Source of the DNA: Aselliscus stoliczkanus
Lineage: Eukaryota > Chordata > Mammalia > Chiroptera > Hipposideridae
Length of the DNA stretch: 64,000 bases
NCBI GenBank assembly: GCA_033961575.1
Contig: CM066727.1
Coordinates: 155,047,434-155,111,433 of the forward strand
Direction of reading: 5' to 3'
Shown: positions 39,352-51,734 of the stretch, in pieces
How positions within the stretch are numbered: position 1 is the first letter of the stretch
How the letters are laid out: each line of letters opens with the position of its first letter
Notes under the pieces: model-generated
Told to the model about the DNA's origin: nothing
Database searches by the model: none
The model's input: the letters and a program-made list of their open reading frames with translations, nothing else
Program-made: the position numbers and the translations under genes

Positions 39352-39450
39352 TTCTTTTTAAAAAAATTTCAATTATAGTTGACATACAATATTAGTTTCA
39401 GGTGTACCACATAGTGATCAGACATTTATACACAGTAGGCTCAGTTTATC
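39352..39450 (-). mobile_element. L1 3' UTR fragment
   Basis: 'tttcaattatagttgacatacaatattagtttcaggtgtaccacatagtgatcagacattta' is a well-known L1 3' UTR stretch, here reversed. Confidence 0.8.
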
Positions 39451-39459
39451 TTCATCTCA

Positions 39460-41960
39460 CACTCTCCAACAAGGCTGAACAGTAGCAAGCCTGCAGAAAT
39501 CAGGAGCTGAGGGAGGCCTCTGTCTGCTCCCTTTTTTTCATTATGCCCTGAGTTTTGGAGCAATGTTCTATGGTGGCTAGAGCACTGGACTTGAGGCCTG
39601 AGCACATCTCATAACCATTCTCAGTCTGTTTGTTAATCTGTAAAATGAGCTGGCTCCCAGGATTGACTTGACGCTTCCACCTGATAATGTACCTTTGGAA
39701 GCTCTTTGTTAAACACAGATCATCATGCTTATTACTGTCATCAACCCTCTTGCTTAATGCCTGCCATGGCCACCTCCCCCCGCACTAAGGACATAGTTCC
39801 AGCTCCTTGGCCTGGAACTCAAGGTTCTTCTACCGTGGCCCCAGCACTCCCCCTTGCCCCCCTCCTTCCCCCGGCCCCATCTGCTGCCACTCCTCCCAAC
39901 ACACCCTTCACTCTGGCCACAGAGTTAGTCACTACCCTGAATAGAACATACCCTTTTACGCCTCTTCACCTTTGCACAAACTGTTCCTTCTGCCGGGAAT
40001 GCCCCCCTCCCTTTGCTACCCGTGGAATTCCAGCATCACCTGCCTCCAAAGTACCTGATTCTCATCTCTCTGTACCCAGTATGGAGTCAGGCAGCTTGGG
40101 TTAGACTCCTGGTCCTGCCACCTACTGGCTGAGTGGGAAAAAGTTGCTTATTGTCCTTTAGCCTCAGCTTGCTCATCTTCCAAATGAAGACAATAACAAG
40201 ACCCATCTCTTAGGGGCATGGTGAGGATGAACTGAGATAACATAGGGCCTGGCCCCTGCCTGGAACACAGCAGGTGCTCAGGAAATGATAGCTATCATTG
40301 CTATTCTTAGTGTTATTCATATCTCCCCACTCCCACCTGCACCTAGGATCTCTGCCCTCCACACCAGCCAGGTAGGTCATGGCCTGTCCTCTAAGACTAC
40401 CCAAGGGCCATCTAGGCCAGCTAAGTTTGGGGGAGCAGAGGGAACTTTCTTGCCTTTACTGATTAATGAAGCAAGTAGGAGGTCTGAGTCTCAGCAGGTG
40501 AGAGGGAGCCTGGGTGGAGGGTGGGGAGAGACCCCACCTGCAATAAGAGTTTCTCTCCCCCACTTACCATGTGCCAGACCTAATTGTGTTCCATGTCTGT
40601 GGAGCAGTGCCAAGAGCCAAGGACAACCCTGCTCACCCTCTGGGCCCTGCCCTGATCTTCCCACCTGCCAGGGCCTGCCCTTTCCCTGGTTAGCTTTTTG
40701 CCCCATCCCTCACTCCCATGGTGGTTACTTCTACAACCACTGATAATTCTCACTAAGTATGTACCAACTACAGGCCATCACTATGAAAATAGGGCATTGG
40801 CTAAGAGTGTGGGCTTTGGAGTCGGGCCAAGTACCTGTCATAATGCCTGGCATGCAGTGGGCATACGATGAATGATAATCACCATCTCTAATCTTCACAA
40901 TAATCACTAGACAATAGAGAGCTTTGGACCCAGACTGCCCTGGGTTCAAGTCCCTGCTCCACCACTTTCTGTGTAACCTTTACAAATCGCTCAAGCATTC
41001 TGTGCTTCGGGTTCCTCCTCATCTCTAAAATGGGGATGATAACAATAGCTTCCATCTCTCTGAGCTGATATGAGGATTACATATCATCATGTCATTAAAG
41101 AACTTAGCACTATACTTAGAAGGTGGTAGGCACTCAATAAATATTAGTTATTACTAACCATTTCCTTATGTGAAGGATGAGGAAATAGAAGGAAAGAGAA
41201 GTTAGGTAATTTGACCAAGGTCATCAGGCTTATAAGTGGTAGAGCCAGGATTCCACCCCTGGGCTGTTTCACTCCAAAGTCAGAGTTCTCTTGGCTTTCC
41301 CATGTTGCCCCTCATTCCCTAAATTTAAGCCAGAAATATAATTTTCAAAAATATCCTAACTGTAACAGCAGTGTGTTGTGAAACTTCAAATATATTTAAA
41401 TCCATGCATTCATGATTTTTTAAAAACATCATTGATTACTTCTGGAGATGCTATGGAAGTAACTCATTGTTTTCAAAACTGTAAAGAAAGGGGAAAGAAT
41501 CAAGCACCGATCTGCTTTTCCTGAATAGTTTATGAAAATTAACTCAGGTTAATCAAACAGTTGAGAGAGGGAAGTCTCTCTTAGTAAAAGCATGTCAGAT
41601 TTTAAATGAAGAAGAAATGATAAAATGTCGCTATTTTCCAAACCCTGATGAAATAATGGATCCAGGCATTGACCATCCATAGCTGTTTACATTGTGTATC
41701 TCCTAATGGAAGAACACACCAGCCCCTGGGAGGAATCTTCCCAAATGTGGAAGCTGAATCACATCAAACTTCTAGACATAGGTACACAACCAAACTCCAG
41801 ACTGTGGAAAACTCTACAGGACAAGTGACCTGTTTTATCAACAAATAAATTATAAGGAGGGATGGGGAGAGAGAAAAAGGGGTGCCTATAGTTTAAAAAA
41901 AACTTGAGATACAGACATCAATCATTTGCAATACATAGACTTCATTTGAATCTTGATTTA
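39460..41960. other. Intergenic with several MIR copies
   Basis: MIR-type segments at about 40100-40290, 40790-40880 and 40910-41280 ('gagctttggacccagactgccctgggttcaagtccctgctccaccactttctgtgtaacc' and 'caataaatattagttatta'). 41300-41960 is A/T-rich without any recognisable feature. No gene. Confidence 0.6.
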
Positions 41961-41973
41961 AACAAGTATTTTA

Positions 41974-42448
41974 TTTTATTTTACTTTGTTATTTTTTAAA
42001 GATTTTATTGGGGAATTGGGGGACTGGAACAACGTTGGGGAATCAGGGAAGGGGAACAGACAAGTTGCTGTCCTTTTGTTCTTCAGTCTAGTTGTGGAGG
42101 ATGTCGCTTCACTGGCCCATGTTGGTATTATCATTGCGTTCTTCCTGGGTGAGGCAGATTGGTTGCCGGCCACTGGACGGCCGCTCACGGTGACTCTTGG
42201 CAGCTCATGCCAGCTGCCGGCCGCTCACATTGGCTGCCAGCCACTCACAGTAGCTTATGGCAGCCCACTGCAGCCTAGCCATCGCCAGCGATTCACAGCA
42301 GCCCAGCTCCAGGTGGAGATGTTGTTCACCATCTTAGCTGTAGAGGGCACAGCGTCACTGGCCCTAATGTGGGAATCCAACCTGGGCCCTGATGCTCAGA
42401 GCTGGCATCCCAAGCCAACTCTTAACCAATGCACCACTCAGCCGGCCC
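41974..42448 (-). mobile_element. Long tRNA-headed SINE (type B)
   Basis: Reversed 'aaagattttattggggaattgggggactggaacaacg' tail to head ending AGCCGGCCC. The perfect 12-base duplication ACAAGTATTTTA lies at 41962-41973 and 42449-42460. The tRNA part reads 'aatccaacctgggccctgatgctcagagctggcatcccaagccaactcttaaccaatgcaccactc'. Confidence 0.93.
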
Positions 42449-42605
42449 ACAAGTATTTTAGAAATGGGACAATTGGAGAATTTGAACAATGATTGGATAT
42501 TTGATGGTATTAACACACTATTTTTAATTTTTTAGGTACACTAATGGTAGTGTGGCTATTTTGTAAGTCCTTTTCTCTTAGAGATGCATACTAAAATATT
42601 TACAA

Positions 42606-42714
42606 AGAAGGCTGGCCGAGTGGCGCGGTGGTTAAGCGCTGGCTTGGGATGCCAGAGACCCCGGTTCGGGTCTCATATATGAGGGCCAGGGACACTACCA
42701 TCAAAAAAAAAAAA
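42606..42714 (+). mobile_element. Short tRNA-headed SINE (type A)
   Basis: Head GGCTGGCCGAGTGGCGCGGT, B box GGTTCGGGTCT, poly(A). Flanked by ATTTACAA at 42598-42605 and from 42715. Confidence 0.9.
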
Positions 42715-42794
42715 ATTTACAATGAAATTATATAATAGCTGAGATTTGTTACAAAAGAACCTAGGGGTATGGCAGGGTTATAGATGACACTCCT

Positions 42795-42908
42795 GAGTTT
42801 GCCTTAAGTTGATAGTCATTGAAGTGAGGTAATGAGTACATGGGGGGGTTCATTATATTATTCTCTCCACTTTTGTATGTGTGAAGTTTTCCGTAATAAA
42901 AACTAAAA
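42795..42908 (+). mobile_element. L1-like 3' end fragment
   Basis: 'gtgaggtaatgagtacatgggggggttcattatattattctctccacttttgtatgtgtgaagttttccgtaataaaaac' is typical of old LINE 3' ends. Confidence 0.55.
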
Positions 42909-42984
42909 GGAGAAACTGAATGGTATAAAACCATTTTGCCCTTATAACCCATTTCCCCAGCTGTAAGTGAGGGAACTAGACTTC

Positions 42985-43160
42985 CTAACGTTGAGTGTTT
43001 ACCATGTGCTGGGCACAGTTCAAAGTCCTTGATTTGTTTTGTCATTGAATCTCTATACCACCCTATTGGCAGGGAAACTGTAGTGTGCCCATTTTTGAGG
43101 GGAAGGCACTAAGGTTTAAAGAGGTTAGTAACCTGCCCAAGGTCCAGACTCAGAGCCCTC
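42985..43160. repeat. MIR element
   Basis: 'gagtgtttaccatgtgctgggcacagttcaaagtcc' and 'actaaggtttaaagaggttagtaacctgcccaaggtccagactcagag' are MIR text. Confidence 0.7.
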
Positions 43161-43644
43161 CTGGTGCCTAATTTCTACAATAGGCTGCTTCTCAGCATGC
43201 AGCACTAGCCATCTGTCCATCTGACCCCTCTGGGATCCTTTCTGTATCCACAGGTCCTCCCTGATCCTGCTGTATCCCTACCTTGCCTGCTGCCGGGCAA
43301 AGAGGCTTGCTGAGGGTGGGGACTGTGAGAACCTGCCAGTGGGACACCACCTCGAGAGTTGAGGTGGTGAGAAGGGTGCTCTTGAGAGTTGCTGACCCGT
43401 GACTTGGGCTAGGGTGGGGCCCTGGATTGAAGTAGGGTCAGAGCTGTGCCAGGCAGGAGTAGCTGAACGTTTCCTCCCTTCCAAGGCTGCACTAGCAGTC
43501 TTTACCATCCTGGCCTGTGTGGGGAGGCCTGCCCAGGTATATTTCAGGTATATTGGGTTAAATAAAATATATTAAAACTACTGCTACTTGTTCCCTTGAT
43601 TTTTTTCATATGGGTATTAAAACAATTTAAATGACGTCCTATGT

Positions 43645-43690
<46 letters not shown>
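43645..43690. repeat. (GT)n microsatellite
   Basis: About 22 GT units ending in GTATGAGG. Confidence 0.97.
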
Positions 43691-43692
<2 letters not shown>

Positions 43693-43858
43693 AGGAAGGA
43701 CCAGGCGAGAGGCAGCGGGAAGAATCTGTTCCTTTGAAGGGGGCAAAGCAGCAGAAGTTGGATACAACAGCCTCAGGGTGTTTTCACTGCCTGTTCCCAG
43801 TTGTCTTCTACCTATTACCTCCAGCATAGGAGTTTGGTCTCCCTGCTCTCTGGAGATT

Positions 43859-44376
43859 TTTTTTTTTTTTTTTTTTTAGATTTTTATTGGGGAGTTGGGA
43901 CAGGGGAACAGTTTTGGGGAATCGGGGAAGGGGAACAGACAAGTTGTTGTCCTTTTGTTCTTCAGTCTAGTTGTGAAGGGCGTCGCTTCATTGGTCCATG
44001 TTGGTATTATCATTGTGCTCTTACCGGGTGAGGCAGTCGCTCGCTGGACATTGGATGGCTGCTCATGGCGGCTCACTGCAGCTCATGCCGGCTGCCGGCT
44101 GCACTCTGGCTGCCGGCCACTCACAGTGGCTTACGGGACTCACGGCAGCCCAGCTCCAGGTCGAGCTGTTGTTCACCATCTTAGCTGTAGAGGGCGGTGT
44201 CACTGGCCCTCATATGTGGGATCCGAACTGGGGCTCTGCTGCTCAGAGCTGGCGTCCCAAGCCAAATCTATTTTTTTTTTTTTGAGGGCAGTATCACTGG
44301 CCCTCATATGTGGGACCCGAACTGGGGCTGCTGGCTTCCCAAGCCAGTGCTTAACCACCGCACCACTCGGCCGGCC
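43859..44376 (-). mobile_element. Chimeric SINE: type A fused to head-truncated type B
   Basis: In element orientation a complete type A SINE (44270-44376) is followed by a type B SINE (43859-44269) that lacks the start of its tRNA head; the junction reads 'ccaagccaaatctatttttttttt' on the plus strand. A single pair of outer duplications, CCCTGCTCTCTGGAGATT at 43841-43858 and CCCTGCTTCCTGGAGATT at 44377-44394, encloses both. This suggests one insertion of a composite rather than two events. Confidence 0.8.
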
Positions 44377-45784
44377 CCCTGCTTCCTGGAGATTATAACC
44401 TAAAGCAATTAAGAAGTAAAATCTCCAAGTTTACCCAAAACATTATCACTTCAACATACAATCAATATAAAAAGTACGAATAAGATATTTTACATTCACT
44501 TTTCTTATAGGCTTGGAAAACCAGTGTGTATTTAACATTTATAGTACATCTCAACTTGGAATACCCATATTACTACATATTACTACATATTAATACCCAT
44601 ATTACTAATATTAAGTACCCAGCAGCCACTGTGGCTACCATGCTCATCTAAATGATCATTCTTGGGATTTGGTCTGCGTTAGTTAGTGTCAGAGCTGGAA
44701 ACTCAACTCCATTACCCAGGAAACAGGCTCTTTCTCCTTGAGTGACTTTACCAGGAAGAAGGGTGGCTGCAACTTATGTCCCTGCCCAGAACCCAGGCCA
44801 GAGTGCCAGGCAGGAAAATGGGCTGAGGCTGGGCCAAGGGTATGGCCCATTAACCAATTAGAACGCTGAGGGGCTGGGGACCCAGGGAACTTAAGGGTCC
44901 AGCTACGTGTGGGCGCCAAGGACCCCAACACGATCACATAAAGAGCCCAGAGACACCATGCCCTCACTCTGCCACCTTCTCCTTGCTGCATGCCTTTCCA
45001 CTCCTCCCTCCAATCATATCTGCCAAAATTTTACCTTCAAAATACTTAATCTACAAACCTAAGTGAAAAAAGGAAGCAGTATAACATAAAAAAAGAGGCC
45101 GGAAGAAAGCACACCTACATTTTGAACCATGGTTTTCTCTGAGTTTTAGAACTAGGTAACTATTGTTTTCTACACTTTCTTTAAAAAATTTTTTTAAAAA
45201 TTATGAACCTGTATCAATTACTTATATAATTGGAAAAAACAATCTGTATTAATATATGTTTTTAAAAATCCTGCCTGGTCTTCAAAAACCAGTTAAAAAC
45301 GCCAGCTTCCCTGAGGGCTTTCCAGGCCTCCCTCTGCATCACTTTCCTCTGTTATGCTTCTTACATCCTGGCCTGTACTGAGTTTAACCATGGGCCTCTG
45401 TTCCCTCCACTCCAGCATCATGCGGGTGGGGTCTGCATCTTGGCATCACCCTAGGGCCTGCCACAGTGCCTACCACCTAGTAGGGGCTCTCTATATATTG
45501 TGAAATGGATGACTGAGACTAATTTGAACCCAAAGGCTTCAACTGGGCCGGATGACTTAGGGTTTGCCAGAGTTCTGCTGTTCCTTCTTGGTGACCCACT
45601 CCCTGACTTCTAATCCTCAATACCTAATATCACAAATTCCTCAAGCCAGAAGACACATCTTGAGAGGTCATACTGTCCAGTCCCTGTCGTACTCCTCCCG
45701 TCTCCTCCTTCTCCTTGCCTCTGGATAGGTTATATGCTTCATCCACCTGAGTCTTACCTGGCTAGGTTGTAGGCATGTCAGATT

Positions 45785-48700
45785 TCAAAGCTCCCGGTGT
45801 CAATAAATTAGATGGCCTAGAAAAAATGGATAAATTCCTAGAAACATACAACCTACCAATTATAGAAAACCTGAATTATGAAGATAGAAAATCTGAACAG
45901 ACATACTATAACTAATAAGAAAATTGAATCAGTAATCAAAAACCTCTGGCCAAAGAAAAGCCCAGAACCAGATGGCTTCACTGGTGAATTTTACCAAACA
46001 TTTAAATAAAAATTAATGTCAATCTTTTTCAAACTCTTCTCCATTGAAGAGGAGAGAACACTTCCAAATTCATTTTACAAGGTTGGTATTACCCTGATAC
46101 CAAAACTAGAAAAAGACATTATAAAAAAAGAAAAGTACAGGTCAATATTCCTGATGAACATAGATGCAAAAATCCTCAACAAAATGCTAGTAAACTGATT
46201 TCAACAGTGCATTAAAAGGATTACACACCGGGACAGCCAAGTGGCGCATTGGTTAAGAGCTGGTTTTGGGATGCCAGCTGCCCCGGTTCGATTCCCACAT
46301 ATGAGGGCCAGTAACACTGCCCTCCACAGCTAACAACAGCTCCACCTGGAGCTGGGCTGTGCGAGCCCCGGGAACGGTGTGGGCTGCAGCCCCTGCTGCA
46401 GTGGGCTGCCATAGGCTACAGTGAGTGGCAGGCAGCCAGCGTGAGTGGCTGGCAATCAGCCGTGAGCTGCCAATAGCCGCGGTGAGCGACATCCAGAGGC
46501 CAGCGACCGATCTGCCTCATCCGGGAAGAGCGCAATGAGATGCCAACATGGGCCAGTGAAGCGACATCCTCTGCTGCTAGACTGAAGAACAAAGGGACTG
46601 CAACTTGTCTGTTCCCCTTCCCTGATTCCCCAATGCTGCTCCCCTCCCCCAATTCTCCAATAAAATCTTTAAAAAAAAAAAAAAAAAAGGATTACACACC
46701 ATGACCAAGTGAGGTTTATCCCTGGGATGCAAGGATGGATAAACATACAAAAATAAATTAATGTGATACACTACAATAACAGAACACAATACAAAAATCA
46801 CATGATCATCTCAATAAGTGCATAAAGAGCATTTCACAAAATTCGACACCCTTTTGTGATAAAAACTCATAGAAAAGTAGGACTAGAAGGATATTACCTC
46901 AATGTAATAAAGGGCATATATGAAAAGGCAGCTACTAATATCATACTTAATTGTAAAAAACTGAGAGTTTTTCCTCTAAGATCTGGAACAAGGCAAAAAT
47001 GCCCACTCTTGCCTCTTCTATTCACCATAGTCCTGGAAGTTCTAGCCAGAGAAATCAGGGAAGACAAAGAAATAAAGGAATCCAAATTGGAAAGGAAGAA
47101 GTAAAATTATCTGCTTACAGATGACATAATCTTCTTATATGTAGAAAATCCCAAAGACTCAACAAAAAAACCTGTTAGAACTAAAAAATGAATTCAATAA
47201 CATTACAAGATATAAAATTAACATACAAAAATCAGTTGCTTTCCTATATACGAACAACAAACTATCTGAAAAGGAAATTAAGAAAACAGACTCATTTACA
47301 ATAATATAAAAAAAATTACTTAGGAATAAAGTTAACTATGGAAGCAAAAGACTTGTATCCTAAAAACCATACAATATTGATAAAAGAAATTAAGGAAGAA
47401 ACAAATTACTGAAAAGACATCTCATGTTGATGGATTGAAAGGCTTAAGATTAATAGCCAAAACAATCTTGAGAAAGAAGAAAAAAGCTGGAGCATCACAC
47501 TTCCTGATTTCAAAATATATTACAAAGCTATAGTAATTAAAGCAGTACAGTATGGTGCTGGTATAAAGACAGGCATAAGGACCAATGGGAACACAATAGA
47601 GAGCCTAGAAATAAACCCACATATATATGGTGAACTGATCTTCAAAAGCATTATGATGAATACACAATGGTGAAAAGATAGTCTCCAACAGATGGTACTA
47701 GGAAAGCTGGATATCTTCATACAAAAGAATGAAATTTGACTATTATCTTGCACCATACACACAGAAATTGACCTAAAATGTATTAAAGACTTAACTGTAA
47801 GACCTGTAACTATATAATACTCCTAGAAGAGAAAATGGGGGGGAAAGCTTCATGATTTTGATCTTAGCAATGATTTCTTGGATATGACACTAAAAGTACA
47901 GGCAACAAAATTAAAAATAGATAAGTGGACTGTAACAAACTAAAAAGCTTCTGCATAACAAAGGAAACAATTAACAGAATAAAAAGGCAGCCTATGAAAT
48001 GGGAGAAAATATTTGCAAACCATATATCTGATAAGGGGTTAATATCCAAAATATATAAGGCACTTCTATAACTCAGTGACGACAACAACAACAACAAAAA
48101 CCCTGAAATAACCTGATCTAAAAATAGGCAAAGGACTTTAATAGACATTTCCCCAAAGAAGACAAATGGCCAACAGGTATATGAAAACAGGCTCAATGTC
48201 ACCAATCACCAGGGAAATGTAAATCAAAACCACAATGATATACCACATAGTACCTATTAGGATGGCTATTATCAAAAAAAAACAAAAACAAGTGTTCGTA
48301 TAGATGTGGAGAAAAGGGAATCCTTGTACACTGTTGGTAGGAATGTAAAATGGCGCAGCCACTTGGAAAATAGTATGGCAGTTCCTCAAAAAATTAAAAC
48401 TAGAACTACCATATGGTTCAGCAATTCCATTTCCAGGTATCTTTCCAAAAGAACTGAAATCAGTATCTCAAAGAGATATTTAGACTTCCATGTTCATTGC
48501 AGCATTATTCATAACAGCCAAGATGTGGAAACAGCCTGAATGTCTGTTGACAGATGAATGGTTAAAGAAAAATGGAAAATAATGAAATATTATTCAGCTT
48601 TAAAAAAGAAGGAAATCCTGTCATATATTGACAACATGGTTGAACCTTGTGGAAATTATGTTAAGTGAAATAAGCCAATACAAAAGGAGAAATGCTGTAT

Positions 48701-48973
48701 GATCCTACTTTTATGAGGTATCTGCAACAGTTAAACTCAGAGAAGCAGAGTCAAATGATGGCTGTCAGGAGCTGGCGGGGAGGGGCGGGGGGTGGGAAAT
48801 GAAGAGTTGCTATTTAATGGTTATAAAGTTTCAGTTATGCAAGATGAATAAGTTCTAGAGATCTGCTATGCAAGGATGCATCTATAGTTCACAATACTAT
48901 ACTGTGCATTTAAATTTAAGAGGGTGGATATCATGTTAAATGTCTTTACCACAATAAAACATTTTTAAAAAAA
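45785..48973 (+). mobile_element. Decayed L1 (ORF2 and 3' UTR), interrupted by a SINE
   Basis: About 2.7 kb of L1 sequence from within ORF2 to the poly(A) near 48960-48973. Landmarks: 'ggccaaagaaaagcccagaaccagatggcttcactggtgaattttacc', '[23 protein letters not shown]' spread near 46080-46150, '[30 protein letters not shown]' in two parts near 46930-47020, and the C-terminal region near 48400-48660. Many stops and frameshifts; not functional. Split by the SINE at 46230-46684. Confidence 0.9.
46230..46684 (+). mobile_element. Long tRNA-headed SINE (type B), nested in L1
   Basis: Best-preserved plus-strand type B copy: A box AGTGGCGCATTGGTTAAGAG, B box CCGGTTCGATTCCC, body 'gagggccagtaacactgccctccacagctaac', GCTGCC-rich middle, then TTGTCTGTTCCCCTTCCCTG and CCAATAAAATCTTTAAAA. 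The perfect 16-base duplication AAAAGGATTACACACC lies at 46214-46229 and 46685-46700. Confidence 0.95.
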
Positions 48974-48979
48974 AGAATT

Positions 48980-49800
48980 CAAATTTCTCCAGAGGCATCA
49001 ACCCAGGTAAACTTGCCCTCAATTCCAGCTTCAGCCTCTGCTGTACAAATACAGCCTGTTCCCTTGTTTTGTTTCCTGGGCTCCCTGCTGCCCTTCTGGG
49101 ACCCTTAGTGTGACAGAGCCCTTGGCTCAGTCTGCAGGTTGGGTGTGAGTGTGTGGGGTGGAGGAGCCCGTGGATGGCTGCTGGGCCTTGATCACAGCCT
49201 TGTTTGAGAAATGGGACCCTGGGCTGGCTCATGCTCTGGTCTCCACCCAGAAAAAGTCTGCAGATCCATCTCATGCTCATGACTGTCAACTGTTGCAGGA
49301 AAAGGTCTTTTTTTAAAAAAAAAATGAGGCTGATCAAACACTTGCAACAGGCCCCCAGACCTCGCTGTCACCAAGTGCTACACAAAACAGGTTTCACAGC
49401 CTCAGCCACACAGATGCCACTGAAATATTTACAAGGCTTCTGGCTCATGAAATGGAGCTTTCCACTCAGAAGAAAGGAAAGGGACACAGCATGTGTGAAA
49501 TACCTACTACATGTCACACCACTCAGAGAGTTTAACTTTCATCACCCAAGCCACACAGCTCAGTGAAGGAGCTGCCATTAACCTCTGTTAGGATACTGAG
49601 TATTCGAAGCAGGACTGTGTGGTGGTTGAGAGCTGGGCTCTGGGGTCTGGTTGGGCTGCCAGATGTGGGACACCTTGGGCAAGTCACTTAACCTCTCTAA
49701 GTCTGTTTCCTCTTCGGTAAAATGGAGATGATAAGAGGGCCTACCTCTGTAAGGACTAAATGAAACAACCCATGCAGCACACTTAGCTTGGTGCCTAGCA
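48980..49800. other. Intergenic; MIR toward the right end
   Basis: No gene. 49615-49815 is MIR sequence ('ttgagagctgggctctggggtctggttgggctgcc ... caagtcacttaacctctctaagtctgtttcctcttcggtaaaatggagatgataa ... gtgctcaataaatg'). Confidence 0.6.
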
Positions 49801-49819
49801 TGTAAGTGCTCAATAAATG

Positions 49820-49961
49820 GGGCGGGCCAAATGGCTCAGTTAGTTAAGAGCTCGCTCAAGAGTGCGAGCTGAGCTCTGAGCAACAGCAGTTCGATGCCCA
49901 GCCCAAGCTGAGCTGCCACTGAGCTGCCAACAGGTGGCAGGATGGCTCAGCTAAAAAAAAA
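49820..49961 (+). mobile_element. tRNA-headed SINE (type C), nested in MIR
   Basis: Head GGCGGGCCAAATGGCTCAGT, GAGCTCTGAGCAACAGCAGT, end GGATGGCTCAGCT plus poly(A). Same family as 9722-9880. It interrupts the MIR end 'caataaatg|ttagttattatta', so the empty site can be read directly. Confidence 0.88.
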
Positions 49962-50497
49962 AAATGTTAGTTATTATTATTCCTGCCCCAGGCACATCAC
50001 CCTGCTCCCACTGTTCCCAGGCCTCTTTCCCCACCACTCTCTTCCGCCTTGGCCAAGAACAATCCTTCCATGTTATTCTTCTGGGGACCGCTTGCCCCCT
50101 GCCAAGCACCTCCTGGAGGCTGAATGCTTACCCAAGGAAATAAGTTTCTAATGGTGAAATCTTGAGCTTGGTGTAGTCTTGGCCAAGAGTAGAGGGCTGA
50201 GAAAGGAGTCCTTCAAACCCCATCTCCTGGGCAATTGTCTCCTGTGCCTGTGAATACAGCTGCCTTGCCTGGATCAGCCTCTAAACTCGCCCTGAGTGAG
50301 GCCATATTGGGATTAAACACAAAATTGGTATCTCATGGTTTCTTTTCTCCATGCTGTTATTGTATATCATTCTGGTCTCCTGAAGGGCCTCCCTTCTGTG
50401 CCACACTCTCTGTTGAATCCTACTCTTTTCTTCCAGATGCAGTTCAATCCCCCAATCCTTTCTGATCTCCCAATCAAATATGTCCATTCCTTTTTCT

Positions 50498-51508
50498 TTT
50501 CTTTCTTTCTTTTTTTTTCCATTTTAAACAAGAAGCTTATTTAAACAACAAGATGCTTGGCTTGAAGGGAAAACTATCTAGAATTCATTTCTTTTAGAGT
50601 AATTTATCCCTACATAAAGACAGATTGCCCTACATGTAACAGCTATGTTCAAAAAAGTTATAAAATTGTCCTTGGTTTTACAATGATAAATGAAAAACAT
50701 TAAAATTCTCCAATCGAACAAGGTATGCAAGGATTTTTATGTTGTTCTGTTTTTGTTAGACAGTGAGAGCAAAATAACTTACTGGAATATAAAGATAAGA
50801 GTGAAATGAGCAGGCTGCTAATAGGGAGAGGGGATCTTCACACAGAACCAGTATTTTTCTCCATCCCCCCATCCAATCTCCATTTGATGTTGATCAACAT
50901 CAACTGGCCATTTAGTTTTAAAAAAAATGCAAATGCTTGTGCCCATACATCAGTTACTTTATGTACAATAAAGGAAGAGGGAAGGGGAAATGAAAGAATA
51001 GAGAAAGCTATAGTCAGGATGGAACCAAATTGCAGTTTTCTAGCTGAGAATGTCTTCTTGGTCTGGAGGAGCAGAGTCCTGGGGTAAAGCAGCAGGGTCC
51101 CTTTTTAGTAGACACCTCCTGTCTGCTGCTGGAACACATCAGTTTGTATCTCCAGCCTCCATTTCCAACTGTGCAGGTGTGTGTGTCTCATTGACTGGCT
51201 GCCTGTCAAATTGGAACCTGATCTGCCTCATTGACAACCGTGGTCATTCACAATAGGCTTTCATTAGTTTCCTAAGCAGTGTGTGCCTCTTAATCTTAAG
51301 CTGCATCACAGAACCATCCTGCCCTGCTACCTTCAAATTAATATGATCATTGTTCTCCGTCTTGAGTCCTTCCTTGGGCTTTTCATTGGCCATGGCAAGC
51401 GCCAGAGTCTCCTCAGCTGCTGCTTCCCCAAAGAGGTACCAGCAGCACGAGCACACAAGCAGCACCAGGAGTGGCAGAAGGAGGTGGCAGTGGTGGAGGA
51501 GGGAGAGA
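50498..51508 (-). pseudogene. SUMO2P: SUMO2 processed pseudogene
   Basis: Intronless minus-strand copy of SUMO2 mRNA. From the ATG at 51391-51393 it reads [20 protein letters not shown] and on to LMKAYCE, then a TGA at 51244-51246 replaces an Arg codon. The remaining ubiquitin-like sequence is still readable to the normal TAC TAA end at 51105-51110, with small indels. About 600 bases of the SUMO2 3' UTR follow (AATAAG-like end near 50540), then a poly(A) tract visible as T-rich 50498-50519. The perfect 14-base target duplication CCATTCCTTTTTCT lies at 50484-50497 and 51509-51522. The truncated frame lacks the C-terminal Gly-Gly needed for conjugation, so it is not a working SUMO gene. Confidence 0.92.
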
Positions 51509-51734
51509 CCATTCCTTTTTCTGAACCTCCCAAAAGCACAGCATTGATAACCATCAATCATGTCCAAGTTTGGCTTTGTCTGAAGGGTACCCAGGGACAA
51601 AGAACTGCCTTTGCTACACCTGCCATTGTAGAATTTTATGATTCTTTGTAGCATGCAATACACATTGGTGCTGGTTATAAGCTTCTAAACCATGATGAAG
51701 GTGGTGCCCATTCAACACACAGTAGGTGCATCAG

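Noticed and set aside
46856..48539. Multiple 60-113-codon frames
   Set aside because: Fragments and antisense shadows of the decayed L1 ORF2 at 45785-48973.
51244..51663. 139-codon frame as a possible new SUMO-like gene
   Set aside because: The upstream part is SUMO2 5' UTR and flanking DNA. The SUMO2 frame ends at a premature stop and the copy is intronless with poly(A), so it is a processed pseudogene.
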